From the NCBI GenBank assembly GCA_000620185.1, contig KK211088.1:326498-390497 (forward strand): a DNA stretch of 64,000 nucleotides. Direction: 5' to 3'. The notes beneath the pieces were generated by a model that saw nothing but the letters and a program-made list of their open reading frames with translations, was not told where the DNA came from and made no database searches. Shown one piece after another: positions 31,643-41,079 of the stretch (within the stretch, counting starts at the first letter, position 1; each line of letters begins with the position of its first letter). Both the position numbers and the translations under genes were made by a program. Origin of the DNA: Geodermatophilaceae bacterium URHB0062 (lineage in GTDB: Bacteria; Actinomycetota; Actinomycetes; Mycobacteriales; Geodermatophilaceae).

Positions 31643-33684
31643 GCCTTCCCAGCTCCGTGGACCCGCAGGCGATCCAGGAGGTGCTCGACGGGCGCTGGGC
31701 GCACGTCCGCCGCGACGCCCGCGAGAACCTCGACGACCCCGACTTCCTGCCGGTGTACGGCGAGACGATGCAGGAGGCCCGCGAGCGGGTGACCCGGGCG
31801 GCCGGCAAGCTCGCCGGCTCCTGTCGCGTCGGCTTCGGCTTCCCGAAGGAGTTCGGCGGCGAGGACGACGCCGGCGGCTCGCTCACCTCCATCGAGATGC
31901 TGGCCTTCGGTGACCTCTCGGTCATGGTTAAGGCCGGCGTCCAGTGGGGCCTCTTCGGCGGCGCGCTGCAGCTGCTCGGCACCCGGCGCCAGCACGACAA
32001 GTACCTGCGCGACGTCATGAGCTTCGACCTGCCCGGCTGCTTCGCCATGACCGAGACCGGCCACGGCTCCGATGTCCAGCAGCTGCGCACCACCTGCACG
32101 TACGACCCGGCCACGCAGTGCTTCGACCTGCACACCCCGCACCAGGCCGCCCGCAAGGACTACATCGGCAACGCCGCCAAGGACGGCCGCATGGCCGTCG
32201 TCTTCGCGCAGCTGATCACCGGCGGCAAGAACCAGGGCGTGCACGCGTGTCTCGTGCCGATCCGCGACGAGCAGGGCCGGCCGATGCCCGGCGTCACCAT
32301 CGGGGACGACGGCCCGAAGGCCGGGCTCCCCGGCGTCGACAACGGCCGGCTCAGCTTCGACCACGTGCAGGTCCCCCGCGACATGCTGCTCGACCGCTAC
32401 GGCCAGGTAGCCGAGGACGGCACCTACACCAGCTCGATCGAGAACGAGACCCGGCGCTTCTTCACCATGCTCGGCACGCTGGTGCGCGGGCGGGTGAGCG
32501 TCGGCGGATCGGCGTCCTCGGCCACGAAGCTGGCCCTCGACATCGCCGTCCGCTACGGCGACGTGCGCCGCCAGTTCGCCGCCCCCGGCGAGGACCGCGA
32601 GATCGTCGTCAACGACTACCTCGTGCACCAGCGCAAGCTGCTGCCGGCGCTGGCCACCACGTACGCGCTGCACTTCGCGCAGGGCGAGCTGGTCGAGACG
32701 ATGCACGACGTCCAGACGCGGGTGCACGTGCACGGCGAGGAGATCGACGAGACGGCGCAGCGCGAGCTCGAGTCCCGCGCCGCGGGCCTGAAGGTCGCCC
32801 AGACCGCGCACGCCACCCGCACGATCCAGATGTGCCGGGAGGCCTGCGGTGGCGCGGGCTACCTGCAGGAGAACCGGCTGCCGCACCTCAAGGCCGACAC
32901 CGACGTCTTCACCACGTTCGAGGGCGACAACACGGTGCTGCTGCAGCTGGTCGCCAAGGGGCTGCTCACCGGCTACCGCGACGCGTTCGGCTCGCTCGAC
33001 GGCTGGGGCCGGGTGGGATTCATCGCGGACATGGTCCGCGAGACGGTCCTCGAACGAACGGCGGCCCGCGCGCTCATCCAGCGCCTCGTCGACGCCGTCC
33101 CCGGGCGGGACGACGAGGTGCCGCTGCTCGACCGCGGCTGGCAGCTGAAGATGTTCGAGTTCCGCGAGAAGCACGCGCTCGAGGGGGCGATCCGCCGGCT
33201 CCGCAAGAACTCCACCACTCCGGGCATGGCGCCCTTCGACATGTTCAACGACGTCCAGGACCACGTGCTGAAGACGGCACAGGCGCACATCGACCGCATC
33301 GTCCTCGAGGCCTTCGTGGCGGGGGTCGAGCGCACCACCGACCCCGGGGCCAGGCAGCTGCTCGACACCCTGTGCGACCTCTACGCACTGTCGACCATCG
33401 AGGCCGACAAGGGCTGGTTCCTCGAGCACGGGCGGCTCACCGCGGCCCGCGCCAAGCTGCTGACCGGCACCGTGAACCAGCTTCTCAGGGAGCTGCGCCC
33501 GCACGTCCTGACGCTCGTCGACGCCTTCGCGATCCCGGCCGACTGGAAGAAGGCGCAGATCCTCGAGGAGGAGGACGCGCGCCAGGAGGCGATGGCCGCC
33601 AGCGACGCCGAACTGCGGGCCGCGAACGGCGAGACCACCCCGGAGGGCACCGCGACCGACCTGGCGGTGGCCCCGGCCCAGTGA
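31639..33684 (+). CDS. fadE5: Acyl-CoA dehydrogenase, FadE5-like
   Basis: 681 residues, longer than ordinary acyl-CoA dehydrogenases (about 390) because of an extra C-terminal alpha-helical domain, as in FadE5. The FAD/substrate region includes CFAMTETGHGSDVQQL. The FEGDNTVLLQLVAKG segment is near residue 427, and the catalytic glutamate would lie in this region. It oxidises acyl-CoA to trans-2-enoyl-CoA. It has GAGGAGA just before the ATG and is coupled to the TetR gene. In M. tuberculosis fadE5 is also next to fadA2. Repeat copy B follows directly after the stop. Confidence 0.9.
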   Translation: MSLPSSVDPQAIQEVLDGRWAHVRRDARENLDDPDFLPVYGETMQEARERVTRAAGKLAGSCRVGFGFPKEFGGEDDAGGSLTSIEMLAFGDLSVMVKAGVQWGLFGGALQLLGTRRQHDKYLRDVMSFDLPGCFAMTETGHGSDVQQLRTTCTYDPATQCFDLHTPHQAARKDYIGNAAKDGRMAVVFAQLITGGKNQGVHACLVPIRDEQGRPMPGVTIGDDGPKAGLPGVDNGRLSFDHVQVPRDMLLDRYGQVAEDGTYTSSIENETRRFFTMLGTLVRGRVSVGGSASSATKLALDIAVRYGDVRRQFAAPGEDREIVVNDYLVHQRKLLPALATTYALHFAQGELVETMHDVQTRVHVHGEEIDETAQRELESRAAGLKVAQTAHATRTIQMCREACGGAGYLQENRLPHLKADTDVFTTFEGDNTVLLQLVAKGLLTGYRDAFGSLDGWGRVGFIADMVRETVLERTAARALIQRLVDAVPGRDDEVPLLDRGWQLKMFEFREKHALEGAIRRLRKNSTTPGMAPFDMFNDVQDHVLKTAQAHIDRIVLEAFVAGVERTTDPGARQLLDTLCDLYALSTIEADKGWFLEHGRLTAARAKLLTGTVNQLLRELRPHVLTLVDAFAIPADWKKAQILEEEDARQEAMAASDAELRAANGETTPEGTATDLAVAPAQ

Positions 33685-33696
33685 CGCCCGCCGCCG

Positions 33697-33755
33697 TGAT
33701 CATCGGCAGGTGGCTGCCCGACACGCAGACGGGCGGGACCGTCTGCCGATGATCA
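33697..33755. repeat. TGATCATCGG palindrome, copy B (59 bp)
   Basis: Ends TGATCATCGG and CCGATGATCA (18-bp perfect arms at 33692-33709 and 33743-33760). Shares a 24-bp identical core with copy D in the opposite orientation (33710-33733 with 63164-63187). Lies between convergent genes, 12 bp after a stop codon. Confidence 0.85.
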
Positions 33756-33775
33756 CGGCGCGGGGGAGCCGACCC

Positions 33776-36526
33776 TCAGGCGGTGGCGTCGTCCCGCGGC
33801 AGGAGGCGGACGGCGAGGATGGCGACGTCGTCCTGCGCGTCGGGCAGGAACAGGCGCTCGAGCACCCGGTCGCACACCTCGGCCAGCGGCAGGTGCGCGA
33901 ACTCGGCCAGGGCGTCGAGCATCTCCTTGGTGCCGGCGTCGATGTCGCGGTCCCGCCGCTCGACCAGCCCGTCGGTGTAGAGCAGGACGGTGTCGCCGAC
34001 CGCCAGCGCGGTGACGTGGTCCTCGCGCACGTACTCCGGCGAGACGCCGAGCAGCAGGTCGGCCTGCTTCCCGTCGAGCAGCTCCACCTGCCCGGAGGCG
34101 CGGATGTGGACCGGCGGCGGGTGGCCGGCGTTGGCCCAGCGCAGGTAGGTGTCGCCTGCGCCGTCCTTCTCGAGGCGGGCGACCGTGGCCGTGGCCATGG
34201 TGTCCAGGTCGAGGCCGCGGACGGCGCGGTCGACCCGGCTGAGCACCTCCGACGGCGTGTCCCCGCTGGAGTAGCTGATGCCCCGCAGCAGCCCGCGGAC
34301 CTGGCCCATCGCCGCGGCGGCGCGGGTGTCGTGGCCGACGACGTCACCGATGGCGAGCACCGCCTGACCACCCCGGTCGAAGAAGGCGTCGTACCAGTCG
34401 CCTCCGACCTCGGCGCCCTCGGCGGCGGGCACGTAGCGCACGACGATCTCGCAGCCGGCGATGTGCGGGGGCTCGGTGAGCATGCTGCGCTGCAGCGCGT
34501 CGGCGAGCGCCCGCTGCTGCCCGAACAGCCGCGCGTGCTGGAGCGACAGCCCGGCGCGCCGCCCGATCTCGACGGCCGTGTCCACCTCGGCCTGGGTCAT
34601 GGGCGCCCGGTCCGCACCGCTGAAGACGCCCATCGATCCCAGGGACTGCCCGCGCGCCACCAGCGGGACGACGGCCGCCGACGCCGCGTCGAGCCGACCG
34701 AGCGCCGCGCGCAGGTCGGGATCGGGTAGCGCTCGCTCGACGAACGCGGGATCGACGCGCGGCAGCACCATGGGCCGCCCCGTGGCTGCCACGGTCCGCG
34801 CGGCCGACTCCTCGGTCAGGAGGACGACCATCGAGCGCACGAAGGCGTCGAGCTCGCCCTGGCGGTCGGGGTCGGCGTGCGACGAGGCGATTCCCTGCAG
34901 CCGGCCGTGCTCGTCGGTGACCATGATCCAGCCCCAGTCGCCCAGGGTCGGGACGACGAGTTCGGACAACCGCTCGATCTGCTGGTTGATCTCCAGCGTC
35001 CCCGACAGCACCCGCCCGGCGTCGGCCAGCAGCTGGAGCTGGCGATTCGCCTCCGCCATCGCGGCGACGGCGGCGGCGCGCTCGCGGTCCGCCTGCAGCC
35101 GCGAGACGCTCAGCGCGATCTGCGCGGTCAGGCCGTCGAGCAGGCCGAGGTCCTCGTCGGTGAACGCGTGGTCGGAGGTCCAGTAGGCGACGAAGCTGCC
35201 CAGCACGCGCCCCTCGACACGCAGCGGCAGCGAGGCCAGCGACCGGATCCCGAGAACGTCGTTGAGCTGCTGCATCGCCGGGAAGCGCTCCGCCGCCTCG
35301 ACCGCGCTGGGCAGCAGCACCCGCTCGCCGGTGCGGGCGGTGTACTGGGTCGGCAGCAGGTCGTCGAGGGGCACCTCGACCCCGTCGAGCGGCACCTCCT
35401 CGTGGGTCTCCGCCTCGACCGCGTCGGCCAGCCGACGCCCGATGTACACGTACAGCCGTCCGTCGGCCGGATCGAGGACGGCGACACCACCGGACTCGGC
35501 CCCGAGCACCTCGGCGCCCCGCAGCGTGATGTCGGCCAGCTGCTCGATGCGGGTGGCGTGCGCGGCCGCGGCGGCCACCTCGGCGATCGCCGCGGCCCGC
35601 TGCACCGCCGACAGCCGCGCCTGCGCCTCGGCACGGGCGTCGGTCACGTCGAGGACCGTGCCGATGATGCGGATCGGCTCGGCGTCGGCGTCCACCAGCA
35701 CCCGTCCGCGGGAGACGGTCCAGCGGACCTCCCCGTCGGTGGCGCGGATGGTGCGGAGCTCGACGGTGTACTGCGCGCGGGCCGCGATGGCGGCCTCCAT
35801 GGTCGCCTGGGACGACGCCTGGTCCTCGGGGTGCACGTGCGCGCGGAAGAGCTGGTCCATCGGGATGGTGACGGCGCCCTCGCGCCCGAAGATGGCGGCG
35901 CAGCGCTGGTCCCAGTGGATGACGCCGGCCCGCAGGTCGACCTCCCAGATGCCGACCGAGCTGGCCTCCAGCGCGACGTCCAGCCGGGCCAGCGACGTCC
36001 CGATCGCCGTCCTGGCCGCCGCCAGCTCGAGCTCGGCGACCACCGAGGCGCCGAGCTGGTCGAGCAGCTGCGCCTCGTCGTCGGCCCACTGCCGCGGGAG
36101 CGGGTCGTAGACGGCCAGCACGCCGACGACGTGTCCGGACTCCGCGACCAGCGGGGCGCCGAGGTAGGCCTGCACCTGGCCGGAGGTCACCGCGGGCAGG
36201 TCGGCGACGCGTGCGTCCTCGCTCGCCGCCGCGACCGCGAGGGGCCGTCGCTGGCGGACGGTGATGGCGGAGAGGGCGCCGGTCAGCAGCGCGGGACCAC
36301 CCACGACGCCCGGCGGGAGCCCGTATCCACCGACGACCGTGTCCTGGTCGGTGAAGATCGTGACCTTCGCGTGCCCCACGCCCAGCAGGCGCGCAGCCAG
36401 GGCGGAGAGGCGGTCGTAGGCGGCCGGGCCGGCCACCTCCACGAACAGGCGGCGGGCGGCGGCGATGCGGTGCGGATCCTTGAGGGCGTCGATCTCGGGC
36501 ACGCCGGATCCGTCAGGGGTGGCCAC
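33776..36526 (-). CDS. Multi-sensor PP2C (SpoIIE-type) serine phosphatase
   Basis: 916 residues from the GTG at 36526, which has GGAGG 6 nt upstream; an ATG 15 nt earlier (36541) has no well-spaced site. Order of domains: GAF (about 15-170), PAS (about 180-300, with WTVSRGRVLVDADAEPIRI), GAF (about 325-470), a further GAF-like region (about 500-655), then PP2C/SpoIIE (about 680-912). The phosphatase has the metal-site motifs GGDWYDAFF, IGDVVGHD, NAGHPPP and DGLVERRD. Such proteins dephosphorylate STAS antagonists and so activate stress sigma factors. No kinase or STAS gene adjoins it. It is divergent from the EAL gene. Confidence 0.88.
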   Translation of the reverse strand: MATPDGSGVPEIDALKDPHRIAAARRLFVEVAGPAAYDRLSALAARLLGVGHAKVTIFTDQDTVVGGYGLPPGVVGGPALLTGALSAITVRQRRPLAVAAASEDARVADLPAVTSGQVQAYLGAPLVAESGHVVGVLAVYDPLPRQWADDEAQLLDQLGASVVAELELAAARTAIGTSLARLDVALEASSVGIWEVDLRAGVIHWDQRCAAIFGREGAVTIPMDQLFRAHVHPEDQASSQATMEAAIAARAQYTVELRTIRATDGEVRWTVSRGRVLVDADAEPIRIIGTVLDVTDARAEAQARLSAVQRAAAIAEVAAAAAHATRIEQLADITLRGAEVLGAESGGVAVLDPADGRLYVYIGRRLADAVEAETHEEVPLDGVEVPLDDLLPTQYTARTGERVLLPSAVEAAERFPAMQQLNDVLGIRSLASLPLRVEGRVLGSFVAYWTSDHAFTDEDLGLLDGLTAQIALSVSRLQADRERAAAVAAMAEANRQLQLLADAGRVLSGTLEINQQIERLSELVVPTLGDWGWIMVTDEHGRLQGIASSHADPDRQGELDAFVRSMVVLLTEESAARTVAATGRPMVLPRVDPAFVERALPDPDLRAALGRLDAASAAVVPLVARGQSLGSMGVFSGADRAPMTQAEVDTAVEIGRRAGLSLQHARLFGQQRALADALQRSMLTEPPHIAGCEIVVRYVPAAEGAEVGGDWYDAFFDRGGQAVLAIGDVVGHDTRAAAAMGQVRGLLRGISYSSGDTPSEVLSRVDRAVRGLDLDTMATATVARLEKDGAGDTYLRWANAGHPPPVHIRASGQVELLDGKQADLLLGVSPEYVREDHVTALAVGDTVLLYTDGLVERRDRDIDAGTKEMLDALAEFAHLPLAEVCDRVLERLFLPDAQDDVAILAVRLLPRDDATA

Positions 36527-36711
36527 GCGACCCCTCCGCATCCCTCGTGAGCGCGTCCGGACGACCGCTCGGCAGGCACCATGCTGGCACGGCGGTCCAC
36601 AGCGACCCGTGCAGCACCGGACGACGGTACCCGTTGTGGTGGTCTGACCCCGGCGAGTGAGGGGAAGATGTCCGGGTCAAGGAAGCGCGTCCCGGCTCCG
36701 ATAGTCCTTCC

Positions 36712-37809
36712 ATGCTCGGCGCGACCACGGTGAGTCTTCCGGACTGCCGTCCGTTGCTGTCCGACCCCGACGACCTGACGCTGGTCTTCCAGCCGATCGT
36801 CGACCTGGCCGCGGCCACCGTCGCGGGATACGAGGCGCTGGCCCGCTTCCCGGGCACGGCGGGACCCGACGTCTGGTTCGCCGCCGCGGCGGAGGCGGGG
36901 GTCGCCGCCGAGCTGGAGGCCCTGGCGATCCACAAGGCGCTGGCCGTCGTCCCGTCGCTGCCGGCGAACACCTTCCTCACCGTCAACGTGAGCCCGCACC
37001 TGCTCGGCTCGGCGCCGGTGCGCGACGCCCTGGGCACCCGCCCCGACCTGCACCGCGTGGTCGTCGAGCTGACCGAGCACACCCCGGTCGACGACCTGGA
37101 GCTCCTGCGCCGGCAGTGCGACGAGCTGCGCAGGCGGGGAGCCCTCATCGCGCTGGACGACGCCGGCAGCGGCTACTCGGGCCTCCAGCAGCTCGCGGCC
37201 CTGCGCCCCCAGGTGGTCAAGCTCGACCGGGCCCTGGTCAGCGATGCCGACACCGACCCGGTCCGCGTCGCGCTGGCCGAGATGCTGGGCGAGTTCGCGG
37301 GCCGCATCGACGCCTGGCTGCTCGCCGAGGGCATCGAGACCGCCGCCGAGCTGGCGGCCTTCGCGCGGCTCGGCGTACCCCTGGCCCAGGGATGGCTGCT
37401 GGGCCGCCCCGGGCCCGGCTTCGCGCCCCTCGCGCCGGAGACGGCGACGCTCGTCCGGACGCAGGTGGCCCGCGCACGGCTCAGCGACAGCGTGGCCAGC
37501 CTGCTGCGGCCGGTGCGCCAGGTGGCGCCGGACGAGAGCTCCCCCGCCGTCCCGCCGGCCGTGCTGACCGGCGCGCAGGGCGAGCCCACCGGCCTGCTCC
37601 TGGCCGACCCGAGGACGGCGGAGATCTACACCGCGCCGGTGTCGCTGCGCGTGCGCCCCTCCGACGACGTCGGCGACGCCCTGCGGCGCGCGCTCACACG
37701 GCCGCCCGCCCAGCGCTTCGACCCCGTCGTCTGCACCGACCCGACGGGGACCGTCCTCGGCCTCCTGCGCGTCGAGGACCTCGCCACCGCGGCCCGCGGC
37801 AGCGGCTGA
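36712..37809 (+). CDS. EAL-domain cyclic-di-GMP phosphodiesterase
   Basis: 365 residues. The catalytic EAL motif is in GYEALARF (near residue 37). Other metal and substrate residues are present: NVSP, VVVELTEHT, ALDDAGSGYSG (the DDFGTG position), VVKLDRAL, LAEGIE and QGWLLGRP. The enzyme should hydrolyse c-di-GMP to pGpG. After about residue 255 comes an extra region of about 110 residues ending FDPVVCTDPTGTVLGLLRVEDL, which resembles a CBS-like fold; it may bind a nucleotide. GATAGT ends 6 nt before the ATG and no ribosome site is seen. Two diguanylate cyclases occur at 58576-63128. Confidence 0.9.
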   Translation: MLGATTVSLPDCRPLLSDPDDLTLVFQPIVDLAAATVAGYEALARFPGTAGPDVWFAAAAEAGVAAELEALAIHKALAVVPSLPANTFLTVNVSPHLLGSAPVRDALGTRPDLHRVVVELTEHTPVDDLELLRRQCDELRRRGALIALDDAGSGYSGLQQLAALRPQVVKLDRALVSDADTDPVRVALAEMLGEFAGRIDAWLLAEGIETAAELAAFARLGVPLAQGWLLGRPGPGFAPLAPETATLVRTQVARARLSDSVASLLRPVRQVAPDESSPAVPPAVLTGAQGEPTGLLLADPRTAEIYTAPVSLRVRPSDDVGDALRRALTRPPAQRFDPVVCTDPTGTVLGLLRVEDLATAARGSG

Positions 37810-37874
37810 CCGCCCCAGACCCCGGCCGCCCGGCCGGTTCGCGCCGCCCCCGCACCACCGACAAGGAGTCCCCC

Positions 37875-38042
37875 ATGAAGACCTTCGCCTGCGGAGACGT
37901 CATCCCCGGCTGCAGCGCCCACTTCTCGGCCGCCGACGAGGACGGCATCTTCGCCCAGGTGGCCGGCCACGCCGCCGCCGACCACGGCGTCACCGACATC
38001 ACGCCGGAGCTCGTGGACGCCGTCCGCGCGCACATCCGCTGA
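37875..38042 (+). CDS. DUF1059 small protein
   Basis: 55 residues. AAGGAG at 37863-37868 gives a well-placed ribosome site for the ATG at 37875. The sequence opens MKTFACGDVIPGCSAHF and closes with ITPELVDAVRAHIR, which is the DUF1059 signature, including the two cysteines. Function unknown. It follows the EAL gene by 65 bp and may be on the same transcript. A hairpin of the bulged-A family begins 5 bp after the stop. Confidence 0.88.
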   Translation: MKTFACGDVIPGCSAHFSAADEDGIFAQVAGHAAADHGVTDITPELVDAVRAHIR

Positions 38043-38047
38043 CGATG

Positions 38048-38087
38048 CGGAGTGCGAGGGCGCGGAAAACGCGTCCCTCGCACTCCG
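38048..38087. terminator. Bulged-A hairpin family, copy 1 (inverted orientation)
   Basis: CGGAGTGCGAGGG-CGCG pairs with CGCG-T-CCCTCGCACTCCG around GAAAA. The unpaired T (A on the other strand) is shared with copies at 41040 and 45255. Lies between convergent stops. Confidence 0.8.
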
Positions 38088-38088
38088 A

Positions 38089-39012
38089 TCAGGCCGACGC
38101 GTCGGTCAGGAGCCGGCGCTGCTCGTCGGTGAGCACGAGGTCCTGCATCGGGAGCAGGTCGGCCACCTGCTCCACCGTCCGGCCGCTGGCGATCGGCGCG
38201 ACGACGGTCGGCTGATCGGCCAGCCAGCGCAGCGCGACCGCGGGCAGCGGCACGCCGTGTGCCTCGGCCACCTGCCCCAGCGCCGCGAGCACCCGGTCAC
38301 CCCGCTCGCCCACGTACACCGACGCGCCCTTGGCCCGCGGCGAGTCGATCTGCTCGCCCGGCCGGTACTTGCCGGTCAGGAATCCCTTGGCCAGCGCGAA
38401 GTACGGCAGGACGCCGAGGCCGCGCGCCTCGGCGACGTCGCGCAGCTCGTCCTCGAAGACGGGCCGCTCCATCAGGTTGTAATGGGTCTGCAGCGCCGAG
38501 TACCGCGCGACACCGAGCCGCTCGGAGGTCTCCAGCGCCTCGACGAGCCGCTTCGCCGAATAGTTCGACGCGGCGACGTAGCGGACCTTCCCGGCCGTCA
38601 CCAGCTCGTCGAAGGCGGTCAGCGTCTCCTCCAGCGGCGTCGTCGCGTCGTCGTAGTGCGCGTAGTAGACGTCGATCCGGTCGGTCTGCAGGTTGCGGAG
38701 CGACCGCTCGGCCGCGGCCACGATCTCGCCGGCCGCCAGCGGGTGCTCCTTCTCCAGCGGTGAGGCCTTGGTGGCCACCACCATGCGGTCGCGCAGCCCA
38801 CGCTCGGCCATCCAGGCGCCGAGGATCCGCTCGGACTCGCCCTTGCCGTAGGACTCCGCCGTGTCCACGAACGGCTGCTGGGGGCTGGGCGTCGCGTCGA
38901 CGTACCGGTCGAGGATCGCGAAGGACGTCGGCTCGTCGGCCGTCCAGCCGAAGACGTTGGCGCCCAGGCACAGGTCGCTGACGGTCAGGTCGGTCCCGGG
39001 GAGCTGAGGCAT
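38089..39012 (-). CDS. Aldo/keto reductase
   Basis: 307 residues forming an AKR (beta/alpha)8 barrel. Near the N-terminus LCLGANVFGW holds the first strand; the catalytic tetrad is Asp-Tyr-Lys-His, seen as FVDTAESYGKGESE, VVATKAS and YYAHYDD. The Tyr is in AESYGKGESE. The NADPH site at the C-terminus includes VVAPIASGRTVEQV. It reduces aldehydes or ketones with NADPH; no specific substrate is implied. It stands alone, convergent with the DUF1059 gene. Confidence 0.9.
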   Translation of the reverse strand: MPQLPGTDLTVSDLCLGANVFGWTADEPTSFAILDRYVDATPSPQQPFVDTAESYGKGESERILGAWMAERGLRDRMVVATKASPLEKEHPLAAGEIVAAAERSLRNLQTDRIDVYYAHYDDATTPLEETLTAFDELVTAGKVRYVAASNYSAKRLVEALETSERLGVARYSALQTHYNLMERPVFEDELRDVAEARGLGVLPYFALAKGFLTGKYRPGEQIDSPRAKGASVYVGERGDRVLAALGQVAEAHGVPLPAVALRWLADQPTVVAPIASGRTVEQVADLLPMQDLVLTDEQRRLLTDASA

Positions 39013-39315
39013 GACCCCACGCTAAACGCGCGGCCGAACCGGCGCGCGGGCGCTGAAACCGTCGTCCGGAGGTGGTACTGATGGGGAACACGGGTCGTGA
39101 ACAGGCATTCTGGGCACCCCTGGGTGGCCAGACCGCAGGGCGGCATGGCACGGTGCCGGGGGTCCGGCTGCAGGAAACAGGCCGGAACCACCCCAGCCGG
39201 CCACGCCCCGTGCCTGGTCAACGGGGTCCCCACCGGCGCCAGCCGTGTCCGGGGAGGGAGCCGGCCGCGTGCCGAGCCCTGGCACCGCCACCACCGCACA
39301 CACGAGAGGAACCTC
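39013..39315. other. Intergenic region upstream of the HU gene
   Basis: About 300 bp between the divergent aldo/keto reductase and HU genes. No gene or clear promoter hexamers were recognised. The ribosome site of the HU gene (GAGAGGAAC) is at the right end. Confidence 0.4.
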
Positions 39316-39600
39316 ATGAACAAGGCCGAACTGGTCTCCGCCATCGCCAAGCGCGCCGACGTCCCGGCCTCGACCGTGGACTCCGTCCTCGCCGGGCTGC
39401 AGGACGAGCTCGTCGAAGCCATCACCCGCGGTGAGAAGGTCGCCGTCTCGGGCCTGCTGACCGTCGAGCGCACGCAGCGCTCCGCGCGCACCGGCCGCAA
39501 CCCGCAGACCGGCGAGTCGATCGACATCCCCGCGGCCAACACCGTCAAGGTGACCGCCGGCTCGAACCTGAAGAAGGCCGCGAGCAGCGTCCCCGTCTGA
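39316..39600 (+). CDS. HU-family nucleoid DNA-binding protein
   Basis: 94 residues, the standard HU length. It opens MNKAELVSAIAKRADVPAST, has the beta-arm with RTGRNPQTGESIDIPAA and the proline that intercalates in DNA, and ends with KLKK-like SNLKKAASS. HU bends and compacts DNA. Unlike the long mycobacterial HupB it lacks a Lys/Ala-rich tail. It is a single gene with a strong nested hairpin terminator right behind it. Confidence 0.93.
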   Translation: MNKAELVSAIAKRADVPASTVDSVLAGLQDELVEAITRGEKVAVSGLLTVERTQRSARTGRNPQTGESIDIPAANTVKVTAGSNLKKAASSVPV

Positions 39601-39607
39601 GAAAGGA

Positions 39608-39658
39608 CCCCCTTGCCCCCCGCCGCTCGCACGCTCGCGGCGGGTCCCTGCAAGGGGG
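39608..39658 (+). terminator. Nested hairpin terminator after HU
   Basis: CCCCCTTGC (39608-39616) pairs with GCAAGGGGG (39650-39658), enclosing CCCGCCGC/GCGGCGGG. It starts 7 bp after the HU stop. Confidence 0.7.
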
Positions 39659-39779
39659 CCGGCATGGCCGTCGGGCGGTCGCCCGACCCGTGTGGTCCGG
39701 CCCACAACGCCGTGGGTCAGGATGCGGGTCGAGGCGCCGCCCGACGGCGGTCGGCGTTCTGCGACGAACGGAGGTCCAG

Positions 39780-41036
39780 GTGGGCAGCGACCTGAGGATC
39801 GGCACGGACCCGTCGGAGGTGGGCGTCGACGGCGCGCGCCTGCAGCGGCTGGATCGGCGGCTGGCGCGCTGGGTGGACGACGGCCAGCTGCCCGGCTTCC
39901 TGGTCACCGTCGCCCGCCACGGTGAGCTCGTGCACGTCGGGCGGTACGGCCGGCGCAACGTCGAGGACGGGCTGCCGGTCGAGGAGGACACCCGCTGGCG
40001 GATCTACTCCATGACCAAGCCGGTCACCTCGGTCGCGGCGATGATGCTGTACGAGGAGGGCGCCTTCGAGCTCTCCGACCCGATCTCGAAGTGGCTGCCG
40101 GAGTTCGCCGAACCGCGCGTCTACGTGGCCGGGTCCTCGATGAAGCCGGTGACCGTGCCGGCGACCGAACCGATCCGCGTGTGGCACCTGCTGACCCACA
40201 CCTCCGGCCTGACCTACGGCTTCCACCACGCTCACCCGGTCGACGCCATGTACCGCGCCGCCGGCCACGAGTGGGGCACGCCGCCGGGCGCCGACTCCGC
40301 CCAGGTGTGCCGGCAGTGGGCCTCGATGCCGCTGGTCTTCCAGCCGGGCAGCGACTGGAACTACGGCGTCTCCACCGACGTCCTCGGCCGGCTCGTCGAG
40401 GTGGTCTCCGGCCAGCCGCTCGACGAGTTCTTCGAGCAGCGGATCTTCGCGCCGCTGGGCATGACCGACACGTCGTTCGGCCTGCGCGAGGACGACGACG
40501 TCGACTCGCTGGCCCGCCTCTACCTCGCCACGCCGGGACAGCCGGGCGGGCCGTCGTCCGGGATGATGTTCAGCGAGGCGTTCGACGCGGCCGCTCACAG
40601 CAAGCCGGCGTTCCTCTCGGGCGGCGGCGGCCTCGTGTCGACGGCCGGTGACTACCTGCGGTTCATCGAGCTGCTGCGCCGCGGCGGTTCCTACGACGGC
40701 GGCCGGCTGCTCGGGTCGCGCACGATCGCGCACATGGTGCGCAACCACCTGCCCGGCAACCAGGACCTCGAGTCCTTCGGCCGGCCGCTGTTCGCCGAGA
40801 CGCCCCTGCGCGGGGTCGGCTTCGGCCTCGGCTTCTCCATGGTCATCGACCCGGTGCGTTACGCCGTCGTCGCCAACGCCGGCGACTTCAGCTGGGGCGG
40901 GGCGGCGTCCACGGCGTTCTACGTCGACCCGGTCGAGGACGTCACCGTCAGCTTCTACACGCAGCTGCTGCCCTCGAGCACGCTGCCGATCCGCAACTAC
41001 CTGCGCGCCCTGGTCAACCAGGCCCTCGTCGACTGA
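39780..41036 (+). CDS. Serine hydrolase of the beta-lactamase/class C esterase family
   Basis: 418 residues from the GTG at 39780, supported by GGAGG at about 39771. The SxxK motif is IYSMTKPVTSV (near residue 78), the YxN-type motif NYGVSTDVLG (near 195), and the third motif region lies in GFGLGFSM. No signal peptide is visible, so it is probably cytoplasmic, like EstB-type esterases. These enzymes hydrolyse esters or D-amino-acid peptides and rarely beta-lactams. A hairpin of the bulged-A family follows the stop by 3 bp. Confidence 0.88.
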   Translation: MGSDLRIGTDPSEVGVDGARLQRLDRRLARWVDDGQLPGFLVTVARHGELVHVGRYGRRNVEDGLPVEEDTRWRIYSMTKPVTSVAAMMLYEEGAFELSDPISKWLPEFAEPRVYVAGSSMKPVTVPATEPIRVWHLLTHTSGLTYGFHHAHPVDAMYRAAGHEWGTPPGADSAQVCRQWASMPLVFQPGSDWNYGVSTDVLGRLVEVVSGQPLDEFFEQRIFAPLGMTDTSFGLREDDDVDSLARLYLATPGQPGGPSSGMMFSEAFDAAAHSKPAFLSGGGGLVSTAGDYLRFIELLRRGGSYDGGRLLGSRTIAHMVRNHLPGNQDLESFGRPLFAETPLRGVGFGLGFSMVIDPVRYAVVANAGDFSWGGAASTAFYVDPVEDVTVSFYTQLLPSSTLPIRNYLRALVNQALVD

Positions 41037-41039
41037 CGT

Positions 41040-41077
41040 GGAGTGGGAGGGACGCGTTTTCCGCGCCCTCCCACTCC
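41040..41077. terminator. Bulged-A hairpin family, copy 2
   Basis: GGAGTGGGAGGG-A-CGCG pairs with CGCG-CCCTCCCACTCC around TTTTC. It fills the 43-bp gap between two convergent genes. Confidence 0.85.
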
Positions 41078-41079
41078 GC